From positions 159,444 to 223,443 of the forward strand of contig NZ_JAATOM010000010.1 in NCBI RefSeq assembly GCF_019207085.1: DNA of 64,000 bases, in the 5' to 3' direction. Origin of the DNA: Variovorax sp. dw_308 (lineage in GTDB: Bacteria > Pseudomonadota > Gammaproteobacteria > Burkholderiales > Burkholderiaceae_C). The notes under the pieces are model-generated. The model saw only the letters and a program-made list of their open reading frames with translations, was not told where the DNA came from and did no database searches. Positions 1-8,919 of this stretch are shown here, piece after piece. A program made the position numbers and the translations under genes. How positions within the stretch are numbered: the stretch's first letter is position 1; every line of letters starts with the position of its first letter.

Positions 1-670
1 GGATGATCTGGCGGATGTCGTCGAGGCCATCCGGGCCGGAGGCGAGCGCGCTCAAGGGCTCGTGGCGCAGGGCGGCGAGGTGGGCGTCGTCAGCGGCGAT
101 GTAGGGCGGGTTGGAGACGATGAGGTCGTAGCCGGCGTCCGCGCCGGCCAGCCAGTCGGCCTGGGTGAATCGCACCGGAAGTCGAAGGCGCTTGGCATTG
201 GCGCGTGCGACTTCCAGCGCGGCCGCGCTGGCGTCGACCGCATCGACTTTCGAGGCGGGGCGGGCGTGCTGGAGCGCCAGCGCGATCGCGCCGCTGCCCG
301 TGCCGAGGTCCAGCACGCGCGATGCGGCCGAGGCCGACATGAGTGTGAGAGCCCAGTCGACCAGGGTTTCCGTGTCCGGCCGAGGGACCAGCACGCGCCC
401 ATCGACCTGCAGTGCGAGGCCGTGGAACTCCTTTTCGCCGAGCAGGTAGGCGGCAGGCTCGCCGGCGGCGCGGCGGGTGCAGAGCGCTTCGAATGAATTC
501 CAAGCCGCCGGCGGCAGTTCGTCGGTGTCATGCGAGAGCAGCCACGCGCGCTCGTGCACTGGCCGGTCCAGCGCATGCAGCAAGAGCAATTGCGCATCGA
601 GCCGGTCAACGCCGAGCGTTGCCGCCGCCCGCAGCGCTTGCACGATCGTCATCGTCATCGTCATCGACAT
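1..670 (-). CDS. prmC: Peptide chain release factor N5-glutamine methyltransferase (partial, C-terminus outside window)
   Basis: PrmC/HemK methylates the glutamine of the GGQ motif in release factors RF1 and RF2, using S-adenosylmethionine, in the cytoplasm. About 223 residues are visible. They include the SAM-binding motif LDLGTGSGAIAL near residue 115 and the diagnostic active-site tetrapeptide NPPY at about residue 187, which matches the usual position in the family. The remaining C-terminus runs off the left edge. The start codon overlaps the prfA stop (TGATG), so the enzyme is translationally coupled to its substrate RF1. The N-terminus reads MSMTMTMTI because of a short tandem repeat, so the exact start among four in-frame ATGs is uncertain. 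Confidence 0.95.
   Translation of the reverse strand, partial: MSMTMTMTIVQALRAAATLGVDRLDAQLLLLHALDRPVHERAWLLSHDTDELPPAAWNSFEALCTRRAAGEPAAYLLGEKEFHGLALQVDGRVLVPRPDTETLVDWALTLMSASAASRVLDLGTGSGAIALALQHARPASKVDAVDASAAALEVARANAKRLRLPVRFTQADWLAGADAGYDLIVSNPPYIAADDAHLAALRHEPLSALASGPDGLDDIRQII
645..670 (-). repeat. Hexanucleotide tandem repeat at the prmC start
   Basis: On the minus strand the hexamer ATGACG is tandemly repeated with one variant unit (ATGTCG), so that four ATG codons occur at every second codon. Gain or loss of a unit would keep the frame and change only the number of possible starts. Confidence 0.7.
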
Positions 671-1761
671 CAGGCGGGCAGGACGGAGGATTCCAGCTCC
701 GCCAACTGCTCGGCCTCGCGCGCCGCCTGCAGCGCAGCCAGCACTTCGCCGAGGTCGCCCTCCATGATCGCCAGCAGCTTGTAGAGCGTGAGGTTGATGC
801 GGTGATCGGTGAGCCGGCCCTGCGGGAAGTTGTAGGTGCGGATGCGGTCGGAGCGGTCGCCGGTGCCGATCAGGCCCTTGCGCTCGGCCGCGTCCCTGGC
901 GGCGCGTTCGCTGCGGTCCTTTTCCTGGATGCGTGCGGAGAGCACCTGCAGCGCCTTGGCCTTGTTGCGGTGCTGCGAGCGGTCGTCCTGGCACTCGGCC
1001 ACGATGCCGGTCGGGATGTGCGTGATGCGCACGGCTGAGTCGGTCTTGTTGATGTGCTGGCCGCCGGCGCCGCTGGCGCGGTAGGTGTCGATGCGCAGGT
1101 CGGCCGGGTTGATCTGCACGGCGACCGCCTCGTCGGGCTCGGCCAGCACGGCGACGGTGCAGGCGCTGGTGTGGATGCGGCCTTGCGTCTCGGTGGCGGG
1201 CACGCGTTGCACGCGGTGGCCGCCCGATTCGAAGCGCAGCTTGCCGAACACGTCGTCGCCGATCACTCGGATCACGACTTCCTTGAAGCCGCCGAGTTCG
1301 CTGGGCGAATCGCTGACGATCTCGCAGCGCCAGCCGGCGCGCTCGCAGTAGCGCGTGTACATGCGCAGCAGGTCGCCGGCGAACAGCGCCGATTCGTCGC
1401 CGCCGGTGCCGGCGCGGATTTCGACGAAGGCGTTGCGCGCATCGTCAGGGTCCTTGGGCAGCAGCAGGCGTTGCAGTTCGTCTTCGAGCTTGACCAGCTC
1501 TTCCTCGGCGGAGGCGATTTCCTCCTGCGCCATCTCGGCCATGTCGGGGTCGTCCAGCATTTCGCGCGCGCCGGCCAGGTCGGTTTCGCGCTGCTTGAAG
1601 CGCAGGTAGCGCCCGGCGATCTGCGTGACCTGGGCGTGTTCCTTCGACAAGACCCGGTACTGGGCCATGTCGGCCATGATGTCTTCGCGCGAGAGCAGGA
1701 AGTCGAGTTCTTCGAGGCGCCGGGCGTAGCGGTCGAGTTGCTGGCGGAGGAAGGTTTTCAT
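670..1761 (-). CDS. prfA: Peptide chain release factor 1
   Basis: RF1 recognises UAA and UAG stop codons on the ribosome and triggers peptide release. The 363-residue length is normal for the family. The peptidyl-hydrolysis motif GGQ lies at residues 233-235, the same position as in E. coli RF1, within GAGGQHINKTDSAVRI. The RF1-type stop-recognition tripeptide PAT is present in RVPATETQGRIHTSA; RF2 would have SPF. The chosen start gives MKTFLRQQLDRYARRLEELD, the normal N-terminus; an upstream extension of the open frame runs through a palindromic repeat and is not coding. prmC follows with a one-base overlap and hemA lies upstream on the same strand, the usual hemA-prfA-prmC order. Confidence 0.98.
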   Translation of the reverse strand: MKTFLRQQLDRYARRLEELDFLLSREDIMADMAQYRVLSKEHAQVTQIAGRYLRFKQRETDLAGAREMLDDPDMAEMAQEEIASAEEELVKLEDELQRLLLPKDPDDARNAFVEIRAGTGGDESALFAGDLLRMYTRYCERAGWRCEIVSDSPSELGGFKEVVIRVIGDDVFGKLRFESGGHRVQRVPATETQGRIHTSACTVAVLAEPDEAVAVQINPADLRIDTYRASGAGGQHINKTDSAVRITHIPTGIVAECQDDRSQHRNKAKALQVLSARIQEKDRSERAARDAAERKGLIGTGDRSDRIRTYNFPQGRLTDHRINLTLYKLLAIMEGDLGEVLAALQAAREAEQLAELESSVLPA

Positions 1762-1794
1762 CGGGGTCGGGATTCGGAAATTCGGGAGCGGGAA

Positions 1795-1899
1795 CCGAAC
1801 GCAGAGGGCGCAAAGGTTTCGCAGAGTCGCAAAAGGATGCAAAGAAATTTTGGAGGTCCTTTTGCGACCTCCGCGGATCTTTGCGCCTTCTGCGTTCGG
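1795..1899. repeat. Interspersed imperfect-hairpin repeat between hemA and prfA (copy 1)
   Basis: Two arms of about 43 bp (1795-1837 and 1857-1899) form an imperfect inverted repeat: each begins or ends with the complement of CCGAACGCAGA and meets at GTCGCAAAAGGA/TCCTTTTGCGAC. The 19-bp centre contains AAAGAAATTTT. A second copy with the same arm and centre words lies near 47.1-47.3 kb. Neither strand gives a sensible protein. It sits between the hemA stop and the prfA start and could fold in the hemA-prfA transcript. Confidence 0.85.
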
Positions 1900-1942
1900 C
1901 TGTCCGCATTCGACAGCGGACGCGCGGGGCGTGAGAGCGTCG

Positions 1943-3214
1943 CTAACGCTCTTTGCGCAGGAACAGGCGCGACAGGGTCTGCGCCGTCTGCTCGCGCGCG
2001 GCGTTGTCGCCGGCATGCAGCTCGGCCATGGCGCCGTGGAGCATCTTCTGCGTGAGACCGCGCGACAAGGCTTCCAGGACCGTCTCGATGTCCTCGCCCT
2101 TGGCCAGCAGCTTGCGGGCGCGCGTCAATTCGAGCGTGCGCCATTCGTCGGCCTGGGCATTGAGCTGCTGGATCAGCGGCACCGTGCCGCGCTGGGCAAG
2201 CCAGTGCATGAAGCTCTGCACGCCCGCGTCGATGATGACTTCGGCCTGGGCGACGGCGGCCTGCCGGCTGGCCTGGCCTTGCTGCACGACCTGCGCGAGG
2301 TCGTCCACGGTGTAGAGGTAGACGTCTTCGAGCTTCTGGACTTCGGGCTCGATGTCGCGCGGCACGGCCAGGTCGACCATGAACATCGGCCGGTGCTTGC
2401 GTTGCTTGAGCGCACGCTCGACGGCGCCGAGCCCGATCAAGGGCAGCGTGCTCGCCGTGCAACTGACGACGATGTCGAATTCCGCCAGGCGGCCCGGCAG
2501 TTCGGCCAGTCGCATCGCTTCGCCGCCGAAGCGGGTCGCGAGCTTTTCGCCGCGTTCCAGGGTGCGGTTGGCAACCACGATGGATTGAGGCCGGCGCGCC
2601 GCGAAGTGCGTGGCGGCCAGGTCGATCATTTCGCCGGCGCCGACGAAAAGAACGCGGGTCTTGGCGAGGTCCTCGAACAACTGGGAGGCGAGCCGGACCG
2701 ACGCCGCCGCCATGCTGATGGAATGGGCGCCGATCTCGGTCGCGGTGCGCACTTCCTTGGCCACGGCGAAGGAGCGCTGGAACAACTGGTTGAGGGTGGT
2801 GCCCAGGGCGCCGGCGGTTTCGGCGGCGCGCACGGCGTCCTTCATCTGGCCGAGGATTTGCGCCTCGCCGATCACCATCGAATCCAGGCCGCTGGCCACG
2901 CGGAAGGCATGGCGCGCGGCCTCGTCGTCGTGCAGCGCATAGGCATGCGAACGCAGCAGTGCGGGGGCGACGCCGCCGCTTTCGGCCAGCCAGCCGACCG
3001 TGTGGTCCAGCGCCATGTGCTCGGAGGCGCAATAGATCTCGGTGCGGTTGCAGGTGGAGATGATGGCCGCTTCGACCTGGGGATGCCGGTGGCTGCCGAA
3101 GGAGCTGCGCAGGCTGTGCAGGGTGGGGGCGATCTGGTCGAGGGCGAACGCGAAACGACCGCGCAGGTCGAGTGGCGCGGTCGTGTGGTTCAACCCAAGG
3201 GCCCAGACAGACAT
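1943..3214 (-). CDS. hemA: Glutamyl-tRNA reductase
   Basis: HemA reduces glutamyl-tRNA(Glu) to glutamate-1-semialdehyde with NADPH, the first committed step of C5-pathway tetrapyrrole synthesis. The 423-residue product has the N-terminal catalytic domain with the nucleophilic cysteine at position 55 in ISTCNRTEIY, the conserved MVIGEAQILGQ stretch, an NADPH-binding Rossmann segment (VLFVGAGEMIDLAATHFA) and a C-terminal dimerisation domain. The start ATG lies only six bases after a perfect TATAAT, so the mRNA may be leaderless. prfA lies 181 bp downstream on the same strand, separated by a hairpin repeat. Confidence 0.97.
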   Translation of the reverse strand: MSVWALGLNHTTAPLDLRGRFAFALDQIAPTLHSLRSSFGSHRHPQVEAAIISTCNRTEIYCASEHMALDHTVGWLAESGGVAPALLRSHAYALHDDEAARHAFRVASGLDSMVIGEAQILGQMKDAVRAAETAGALGTTLNQLFQRSFAVAKEVRTATEIGAHSISMAAASVRLASQLFEDLAKTRVLFVGAGEMIDLAATHFAARRPQSIVVANRTLERGEKLATRFGGEAMRLAELPGRLAEFDIVVSCTASTLPLIGLGAVERALKQRKHRPMFMVDLAVPRDIEPEVQKLEDVYLYTVDDLAQVVQQGQASRQAAVAQAEVIIDAGVQSFMHWLAQRGTVPLIQQLNAQADEWRTLELTRARKLLAKGEDIETVLEALSRGLTQKMLHGAMAELHAGDNAAREQTAQTLSRLFLRKER

Positions 3215-3220
3215 CCCTCG

Positions 3221-3226
3221 ATTATA
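3221..3226 (-). promoter_or_regulatory. Candidate -10 box (TATAAT) of hemA
   Basis: A perfect TATAAT on the minus strand ends six bases before the hemA ATG. A start site about seven bases downstream of the hexamer would fall on or beside the A of the start codon. I see no clear -35 hexamer at the expected distance. Confidence 0.5.
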
Positions 3227-3308
3227 AAATTTTGGCGCGACCCCCGGGGCGCTGCATCCGCCATGCCCCCCAATCGTGCGGCGTAGAAATCTCTTTCCGA
3301 CCCTTCCG

Positions 3309-3587
3309 ATGTCCGCGCTCGACCTGCTGAACCACCTCCTGAACTTTGTCGCGCCGGCGTTCTTCGTCACAGCCGTGCTGGCGCTGCTGGCCGGCTTCCT
3401 GATGCCAACCCGGCCGCAAGCGCCCGCCCGATGGGTACAGTTTGCTATCAATCTCATAGCGGGTGTTGCCGTGCTGGCGGGTGGGCTCGCCTGGTTCGGG
3501 CACGACGGCATGATCGCGACCTATGCCGCGCTGGTGGTCGTTTGCGGCACCGGCCAGTGGTTGCTGGCGCAAGGCTGGCGGCGCTGA
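3309..3587 (+). CDS. Small hypothetical membrane protein
   Basis: A 92-residue protein with at least two, probably three, hydrophobic segments (residues about 10-30, 45-62 and 68-85). This suggests a small inner-membrane protein. The start MSALDLLNHLLNF is preferred over an upstream GTG that would add eleven charged residues. It is divergent from hemA, whose start lies about 95 bp away, and its stop lies three bases from the stop of the convergent MscS-type gene. No function can be assigned from the sequence. Confidence 0.7.
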   Translation: MSALDLLNHLLNFVAPAFFVTAVLALLAGFLMPTRPQAPARWVQFAINLIAGVAVLAGGLAWFGHDGMIATYAALVVVCGTGQWLLAQGWRR

Positions 3588-3590
3588 GGT

Positions 3591-6038
3591 TCAGGCCGAC
3601 GCGGGCGGCGGCGGGCCTTCGGCGGGCGTGGCCATCGGCGTCGCGGCGCCGGAGGCGACCACCATGGTGGGCACGGAGAGCGGAAGGTCGGCCGTGCGCA
3701 AGGCGTCGAGGATCTCGAACAACAGGTCGCTGCGCACGCCACCGGCCAGGCGCGGGCTGGCCACGAACGCGATCGCCTGGAAGATCAGCGCGCCGCCTTC
3801 GACGCCTTCCAGCGTGACCGAGGGCGCCGGCGTCGGCAGCACCTCGGAATGCGTGTTGCACGCGGCCAGCATCAGGGCGCGGACCTTCTTCGCATCGGTC
3901 GACAGTGGCATGGGCAGGCGAATCAGCACGCGGCCCTCGGCATTGGCCAAGGTCATGTTGCGCACGATCTTGGTGATGAACTCCGAGTTGGGCACGATCA
4001 GCGTCGAGCGGTCACCCAATTGGATCTCGGTAGCACGCACGTTGATGCGCCGCACATCGCCCTCCGATGTGCCCAGCACCACCCAGTCGCCGACCTTGAC
4101 CGGCCGCTCGGCCAGCAGGATCAGCCCCGAAATGAAGTTCTGCACGATCGCCTGCAGGCCGAAGCCGATGCCCACCGACAGCGCACTCGCCACCCAGGCG
4201 ATGCGGTTGATGCCGATGCCCAGCGCCGACAGCGCGAACGCCACCACCGTCACGCTGCCGACGTAGCCGAGCAGCGTCGATATCGAGCTTTGCATGCCGG
4301 GCTCGAGCGTGGTGCTCGGCAGGTAGCGTTGCGAGAGCCAGCGCTTGAGCACGCGCACCGCGATGAAGCCGGCCACGGCCACGCCGAGCGCGCTGAAGAT
4401 GGCGCCGGGCACCAGGACGAATTCACCGATCTTGAAGCCGGAACCGAACTGCCCGCTGCGCTGGAACACCTCGCCGGGTCCGCTGCCCAAGGGCGCCATC
4501 AAGGCGATCAGCATGTAGAAGAAGACCGCCACGCGGCTGGCGCCGGAGAGCAGTACGGCGGCCTGGTCGAGCGTCTGCGGCGCGAAGCCGAAGCTCTTCT
4601 GCAATCGCATGCCGAACCTGCTCTTCGACGAGACGACCGCGGTGAAGAGGTCGTCCGAGAACTTGAACATCACGTACGACGCAGCCGCGACGATGCCGCC
4701 CCAGGTCAGCTGGCCGGCCAGGAAGCTGGCGAGCGCGACAAAGCCGATGGCCACCAGCACCCAGATGACGACGATCACGACCATCACCGCGCTCAGCAGC
4801 ACGCCGACCCAGATCGGCCGGTCGACGGGCACCGGCGCATCGGCTGTGGTTGCGCCGGGCGGGGCCGGCGGCGGTACGGCGTCCGGCCCCAGTCGCAGCA
4901 CGATCGCGGCAATCAGCGCCGTGAGCGCAAGCGCGGTGATCACGTGCGTCGCCAGCACGGCGGCAAAGCTCGCATCGATCACGGCGTTGACCTGGGCCGG
5001 CGCCCACACCATGGCGCCGATGACCCCGATGAGCCAGGGGTAGGGCGCAAGCCGCCGCGCCATGTCGTCCGACATCGGCGGCAGTCGCCACGAGGGCCGC
5101 TTGACCGACAGCAGCGCGCGCCCGAGGCCGACCACGAAGGAGATGAAGATGCTCGCCGCGACCACGGCCTGCGCCACCTTGCGCGTCTGCTCGCCGAGCG
5201 CGCCGTTGTCGTCGAGCACCGACGCCAGCCACTGTGCGGAAGCACCGACCAGCAGCACGTTGGCGCCGACGAAGGCGATGACCAGCAGCGAGCGGCGCAG
5301 CCGGCCGGGCGGCAGCAGTCGCTTTGCCAGCCGCAACAGAGCGCTCTCGGCCAGCAGGTTGCCGAGCACGGCGACCAGCAGCGCCGCCACGAAGGTGAGC
5401 AGCACCTCGGTGCGATGCTGCGGCTCGCTCGCGACGGCCGCACCGCGGCGCATCTCATCCCACAGCGCGCGCAGCCGCGCGATGTCGTCGGGCCATGCGT
5501 CGCGGATGTCGAGCCAGAAGGCGCCGCCCAGTGGCGACGATGCGCGCTCGGTGAGCTGTGCTTCGAACAGTTTGCGTCGCTGGTTCACCAGGTCGGTGCC
5601 GCGCTGCCGTGCATCGATGGCAAGCAGCTTGGCCAAGCGTATGTCGGAATCCAGCGCATTGCGCTGCTTGGTGAGCGCGGCGCGCTGGCGCGTGATGTTT
5701 GGGTCTTCGGTGCCGGGTGCAGTGGGCGCCGCGCCGAGTTCGCCGAGCCGCGCGTTGAGGTCGGCCAGCGGCGCGGTGCGTGAGTTGATGAAGGCGTCGA
5801 CCTGCGCCGCGATCGCATTGATCTGCGCCAGCAGCGCGCGCAGGTCGTCGTTGTTGTCGGCGCTGGCGGGCAGCTTCGAGAAGCGGGCGCGCAAGTCGGC
5901 GATGTTGACGTCGGGTGCCTCTTGCGTCGCCTCTGCGGCAGCTTGCGCGTTGGCGGCGGGCGCCTGTGCCAATGCCGGCCCCATCAGCAGCAGGGCGAGC
6001 AGCGCGGCGCAGCAGCGTGAAATCAGGGTCATCGCCAC
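3591..6038 (-). CDS. Large MscS-family mechanosensitive channel with N-terminal DUF3772-type region
   Basis: An 815-residue member of the MscS/MscK class, far longer than MscS itself (about 286 residues). It begins with a signal peptide ending near ALAQA, then has a periplasmic helical region (about residues 40-190) of the DUF3772 type, many transmembrane segments, and the MscS pore helix and beta-domain signature (FGLQAIVQNFISG, then LLAERPVKVGDWV) around residues 620-655. The role is release of solutes on hypo-osmotic shock. The open frame begins with GTG at 6038 and has an in-frame ATG two codons later at 6032; neither has a good Shine-Dalgarno sequence. It lies 37 bp downstream of ugpQ. 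Confidence 0.9.
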   Translation of the reverse strand: MAMTLISRCCAALLALLLMGPALAQAPAANAQAAAEATQEAPDVNIADLRARFSKLPASADNNDDLRALLAQINAIAAQVDAFINSRTAPLADLNARLGELGAAPTAPGTEDPNITRQRAALTKQRNALDSDIRLAKLLAIDARQRGTDLVNQRRKLFEAQLTERASSPLGGAFWLDIRDAWPDDIARLRALWDEMRRGAAVASEPQHRTEVLLTFVAALLVAVLGNLLAESALLRLAKRLLPPGRLRRSLLVIAFVGANVLLVGASAQWLASVLDDNGALGEQTRKVAQAVVAASIFISFVVGLGRALLSVKRPSWRLPPMSDDMARRLAPYPWLIGVIGAMVWAPAQVNAVIDASFAAVLATHVITALALTALIAAIVLRLGPDAVPPPAPPGATTADAPVPVDRPIWVGVLLSAVMVVIVVIWVLVAIGFVALASFLAGQLTWGGIVAAASYVMFKFSDDLFTAVVSSKSRFGMRLQKSFGFAPQTLDQAAVLLSGASRVAVFFYMLIALMAPLGSGPGEVFQRSGQFGSGFKIGEFVLVPGAIFSALGVAVAGFIAVRVLKRWLSQRYLPSTTLEPGMQSSISTLLGYVGSVTVVAFALSALGIGINRIAWVASALSVGIGFGLQAIVQNFISGLILLAERPVKVGDWVVLGTSEGDVRRINVRATEIQLGDRSTLIVPNSEFITKIVRNMTLANAEGRVLIRLPMPLSTDAKKVRALMLAACNTHSEVLPTPAPSVTLEGVEGGALIFQAIAFVASPRLAGGVRSDLLFEILDALRTADLPLSVPTMVVASGAATPMATPAEGPPPPASA

Positions 6039-6075
6039 ATCATAGGAGGCGCGTCCCGGCCCAGCCGTAGGAGTG

Positions 6076-6813
6076 CTACGCCAGCGGGCTGAACAGGTCG
6101 ACGCGGTCGGTGATGATGCCGTCGGTGCCGAGCGCGAGCAGCCGCTGTGCCGCCCACTCGTCGTTGACGGTGTAGCTCAGCGTGCGCATGCCGGCGGCCT
6201 GCGCGCCGGCCACGGTGTCGGGATCCCACAAGGCATGGTTGCAGACGATGGCGACGCAGCCGAGCCGCTGCGCGGTGGCGAGCCAATCGGGATGCGGGGT
6301 GTCGAGCAGCAGGCCGCGCGGCAGGTCCGGCGCCGCGTCGCGTGCGGCCGCCAGCGCGTCGGGCTCGAAGGAGGTGAGCAGCGGCGGCACGTCCGCTTGC
6401 TGCCAGAGTTCGGCCGCGCGCCGCGCCACGGCCTTGCCGGTGCGCTCGGCGGCGCCGGGCGTCGGCTTGATCTCGATGTTGAGCATGTAGCGGTTGTGCA
6501 GGCAGTAGCGCGCGATGCTCTCGAAGGTGGCGAGCGGCTCGCCTGCGAACCCGCGCGAGTGCCAGCCGCCGGCATCGAGCATGGACAGCTCCGCCCACGC
6601 CTTGTCGCCGCCGATGCCGTGGCCGCTGGTGGTGCGCTGCAGGGTTGCGTCATGCATGAGGAAGGGCACGTCGTCGGCGCTCAGTTTCACGTCGCATTCG
6701 AACATGCGGTAGCCATGCGAGGCGCCGACGCGGAATGCGGCCAGCGTGTTCTCGGGCGCCAACTTGCCGGCGCCGCGGTGCGCGATCCAGCGGGGGTAGG
6801 GCCAGTGGGTCAT
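6076..6813 (-). CDS. ugpQ: Glycerophosphodiester phosphodiesterase, cytoplasmic type
   Basis: UgpQ hydrolyses glycerophosphodiesters to glycerol-3-phosphate and an alcohol. The 245-residue protein has no signal peptide, as expected for the cytoplasmic enzyme linked to the Ugp transporter. It contains the GDPD core motifs: IAHRG near residues 10-14, APENT shortly after, the metal-binding ECDVKLS, and the second catalytic histidine in LMHDATLQRTT. It is the last gene of a ugpB-A-E-C-Q operon; a palindromic repeat fills the 85-bp gap to ugpC. Confidence 0.93.
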   Translation of the reverse strand: MTHWPYPRWIAHRGAGKLAPENTLAAFRVGASHGYRMFECDVKLSADDVPFLMHDATLQRTTSGHGIGGDKAWAELSMLDAGGWHSRGFAGEPLATFESIARYCLHNRYMLNIEIKPTPGAAERTGKAVARRAAELWQQADVPPLLTSFEPDALAAARDAAPDLPRGLLLDTPHPDWLATAQRLGCVAIVCNHALWDPDTVAGAQAAGMRTLSYTVNDEWAAQRLLALGTDGIITDRVDLFSPLA

Positions 6814-6822
6814 GGTCAACAG

Positions 6823-6884
6823 GCCCCCAAGCTCGGCACGACGTGTCCTCGCTGCCCCCCGAGGGGATGAGCTTGCTTGGGGCG
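6823..6884. repeat. GC-rich palindromic intergenic repeat
   Basis: The ugpC-ugpQ gap holds a nested hairpin: outer arms GGCCCCCAAGCTC and GAGCTTGCTTGGGGC, and inner CCCC-CGA-GGGG. The word CTTGGGGCGGCCCGGCG at its right end is typical of an intergenic repeat I recognise from Comamonadaceae genomes. It could act as a processing or stabilising hairpin in the ugp mRNA. Confidence 0.6.
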
Positions 6885-6898
6885 GCCCGGCGCTGCGC

Positions 6899-7906
<1,008 letters not shown>

Positions 7907-7908
7907 TG

Positions 7909-8760
7909 TTATTTCTCGGTATCGACGAGGCCCTTGACGAACCATTTCTGCATGAGGACGACGACCAGCGCCGGCGGCAGCATCGCGAGGATGGCGGTGG
8001 CCATGACGACGTTCCATTCGTTCTGCGAATCGCCGCCCGCGATCAGGCGCTTGATGCCGACCACGATCGGGTACATGTCCTCGCCGGTGGTCGCGAGCAG
8101 CGGCCAGAGGTACTGGTTCCAGCCGTAGATGAACTGGATCACGAACAGGGCCGCGATCGACGTCTTCGACAGCGGCAGCAGCACGTCGAAGAAGAAGCGC
8201 ATCGGGCTGGCGCCGTCCACGCGCGAGGCTTCCGTCAGCTCGTCGGGCACGGTCATGAAGAACTGGCGGAACAGGAAGGTGGCCGTGGCCGAGGCGATCA
8301 ACGGGATCGTGAGGCCTGCGTAGGTGTTGAGCATGTGCAGGTCCGACAGCACCTTGTAGGTCGGCAGGATGCGCACTTCCACCGGCAGCATCAGCGTGAC
8401 GAAGATCATCCAGAAGCAGGTCTTGCGGAACGGGAACTTGAAGTAGACGATCGCAAAGGCCGACAGCAGCGAGATGGTGATCTTGCCGATCGATATGACC
8501 AGCGCCGTCACCAGGCTGACCCACAGCATGTGGGCCACCGGCGCATTCGAGCCCGAACTCGTCGCACGCCCGAACAGCGCCGACTTGTAGCTCTCCAGCA
8601 TGTTGTGGCCGGGCAGGAGCGGCATCGGCGCCTGCACGATGTCCTGCGCCGTGTGCGTCGACGCCACGAAGGCCAGGTAGATCGGGAAGGCGACGATGAA
8701 CACGCCGAGCACCATCACCACGTGGGCCAGGATGCCGTGGGATGCGCGTCTTTCAACCAT
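7909..8760 (-). CDS. ugpE: sn-Glycerol-3-phosphate ABC transporter permease UgpE
   Basis: A 283-residue inner-membrane permease with six predicted transmembrane helices and the cytoplasmic EAA loop (EASRVDGASPMRFFFDVLLP) that contacts the ATPase UgpC. It forms the channel with UgpA. MVERRASHG was chosen as the start because it precedes the first membrane helix directly; the frame stays open upstream through a repeat-rich gap that is not coding. ugpC follows after two bases. Confidence 0.95.
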   Translation of the reverse strand: MVERRASHGILAHVVMVLGVFIVAFPIYLAFVASTHTAQDIVQAPMPLLPGHNMLESYKSALFGRATSSGSNAPVAHMLWVSLVTALVISIGKITISLLSAFAIVYFKFPFRKTCFWMIFVTLMLPVEVRILPTYKVLSDLHMLNTYAGLTIPLIASATATFLFRQFFMTVPDELTEASRVDGASPMRFFFDVLLPLSKTSIAALFVIQFIYGWNQYLWPLLATTGEDMYPIVVGIKRLIAGGDSQNEWNVVMATAILAMLPPALVVVLMQKWFVKGLVDTEK

Positions 8761-8833
8761 GAAGGGTCTCCGGACGGTTTGACATGTCGCGCAATCCGCG
8801 AAGCGTAGAGCCAAGCCGAGTAAGGCCCGTTCG

Positions 8834-8902
8834 TGGGCACCCGCGGAACCGGCTTTGCCGGGCCGCTGGGTGCGCCCCCTTGAGGGGGAGCGCCGCAGGC
8901 GC
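8834..8902. repeat. Palindromic repeat cluster between ugpA and ugpE
   Basis: Within the 159-bp ugpA-ugpE gap several hairpins lie side by side: GCACCCGCGG pairing with CCGCTGGGTGC around an inner CCGGC-TTT-GCCGG, then CCCCCTTGAGGGGG, then GCGCC-GCA-GGCGC. It has the character of an interspersed intergenic repeat and splits an operon whose other junctions are tight. Confidence 0.6.
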
Positions 8903-8919
8903 ATTCGGGGGTGGGTTCA

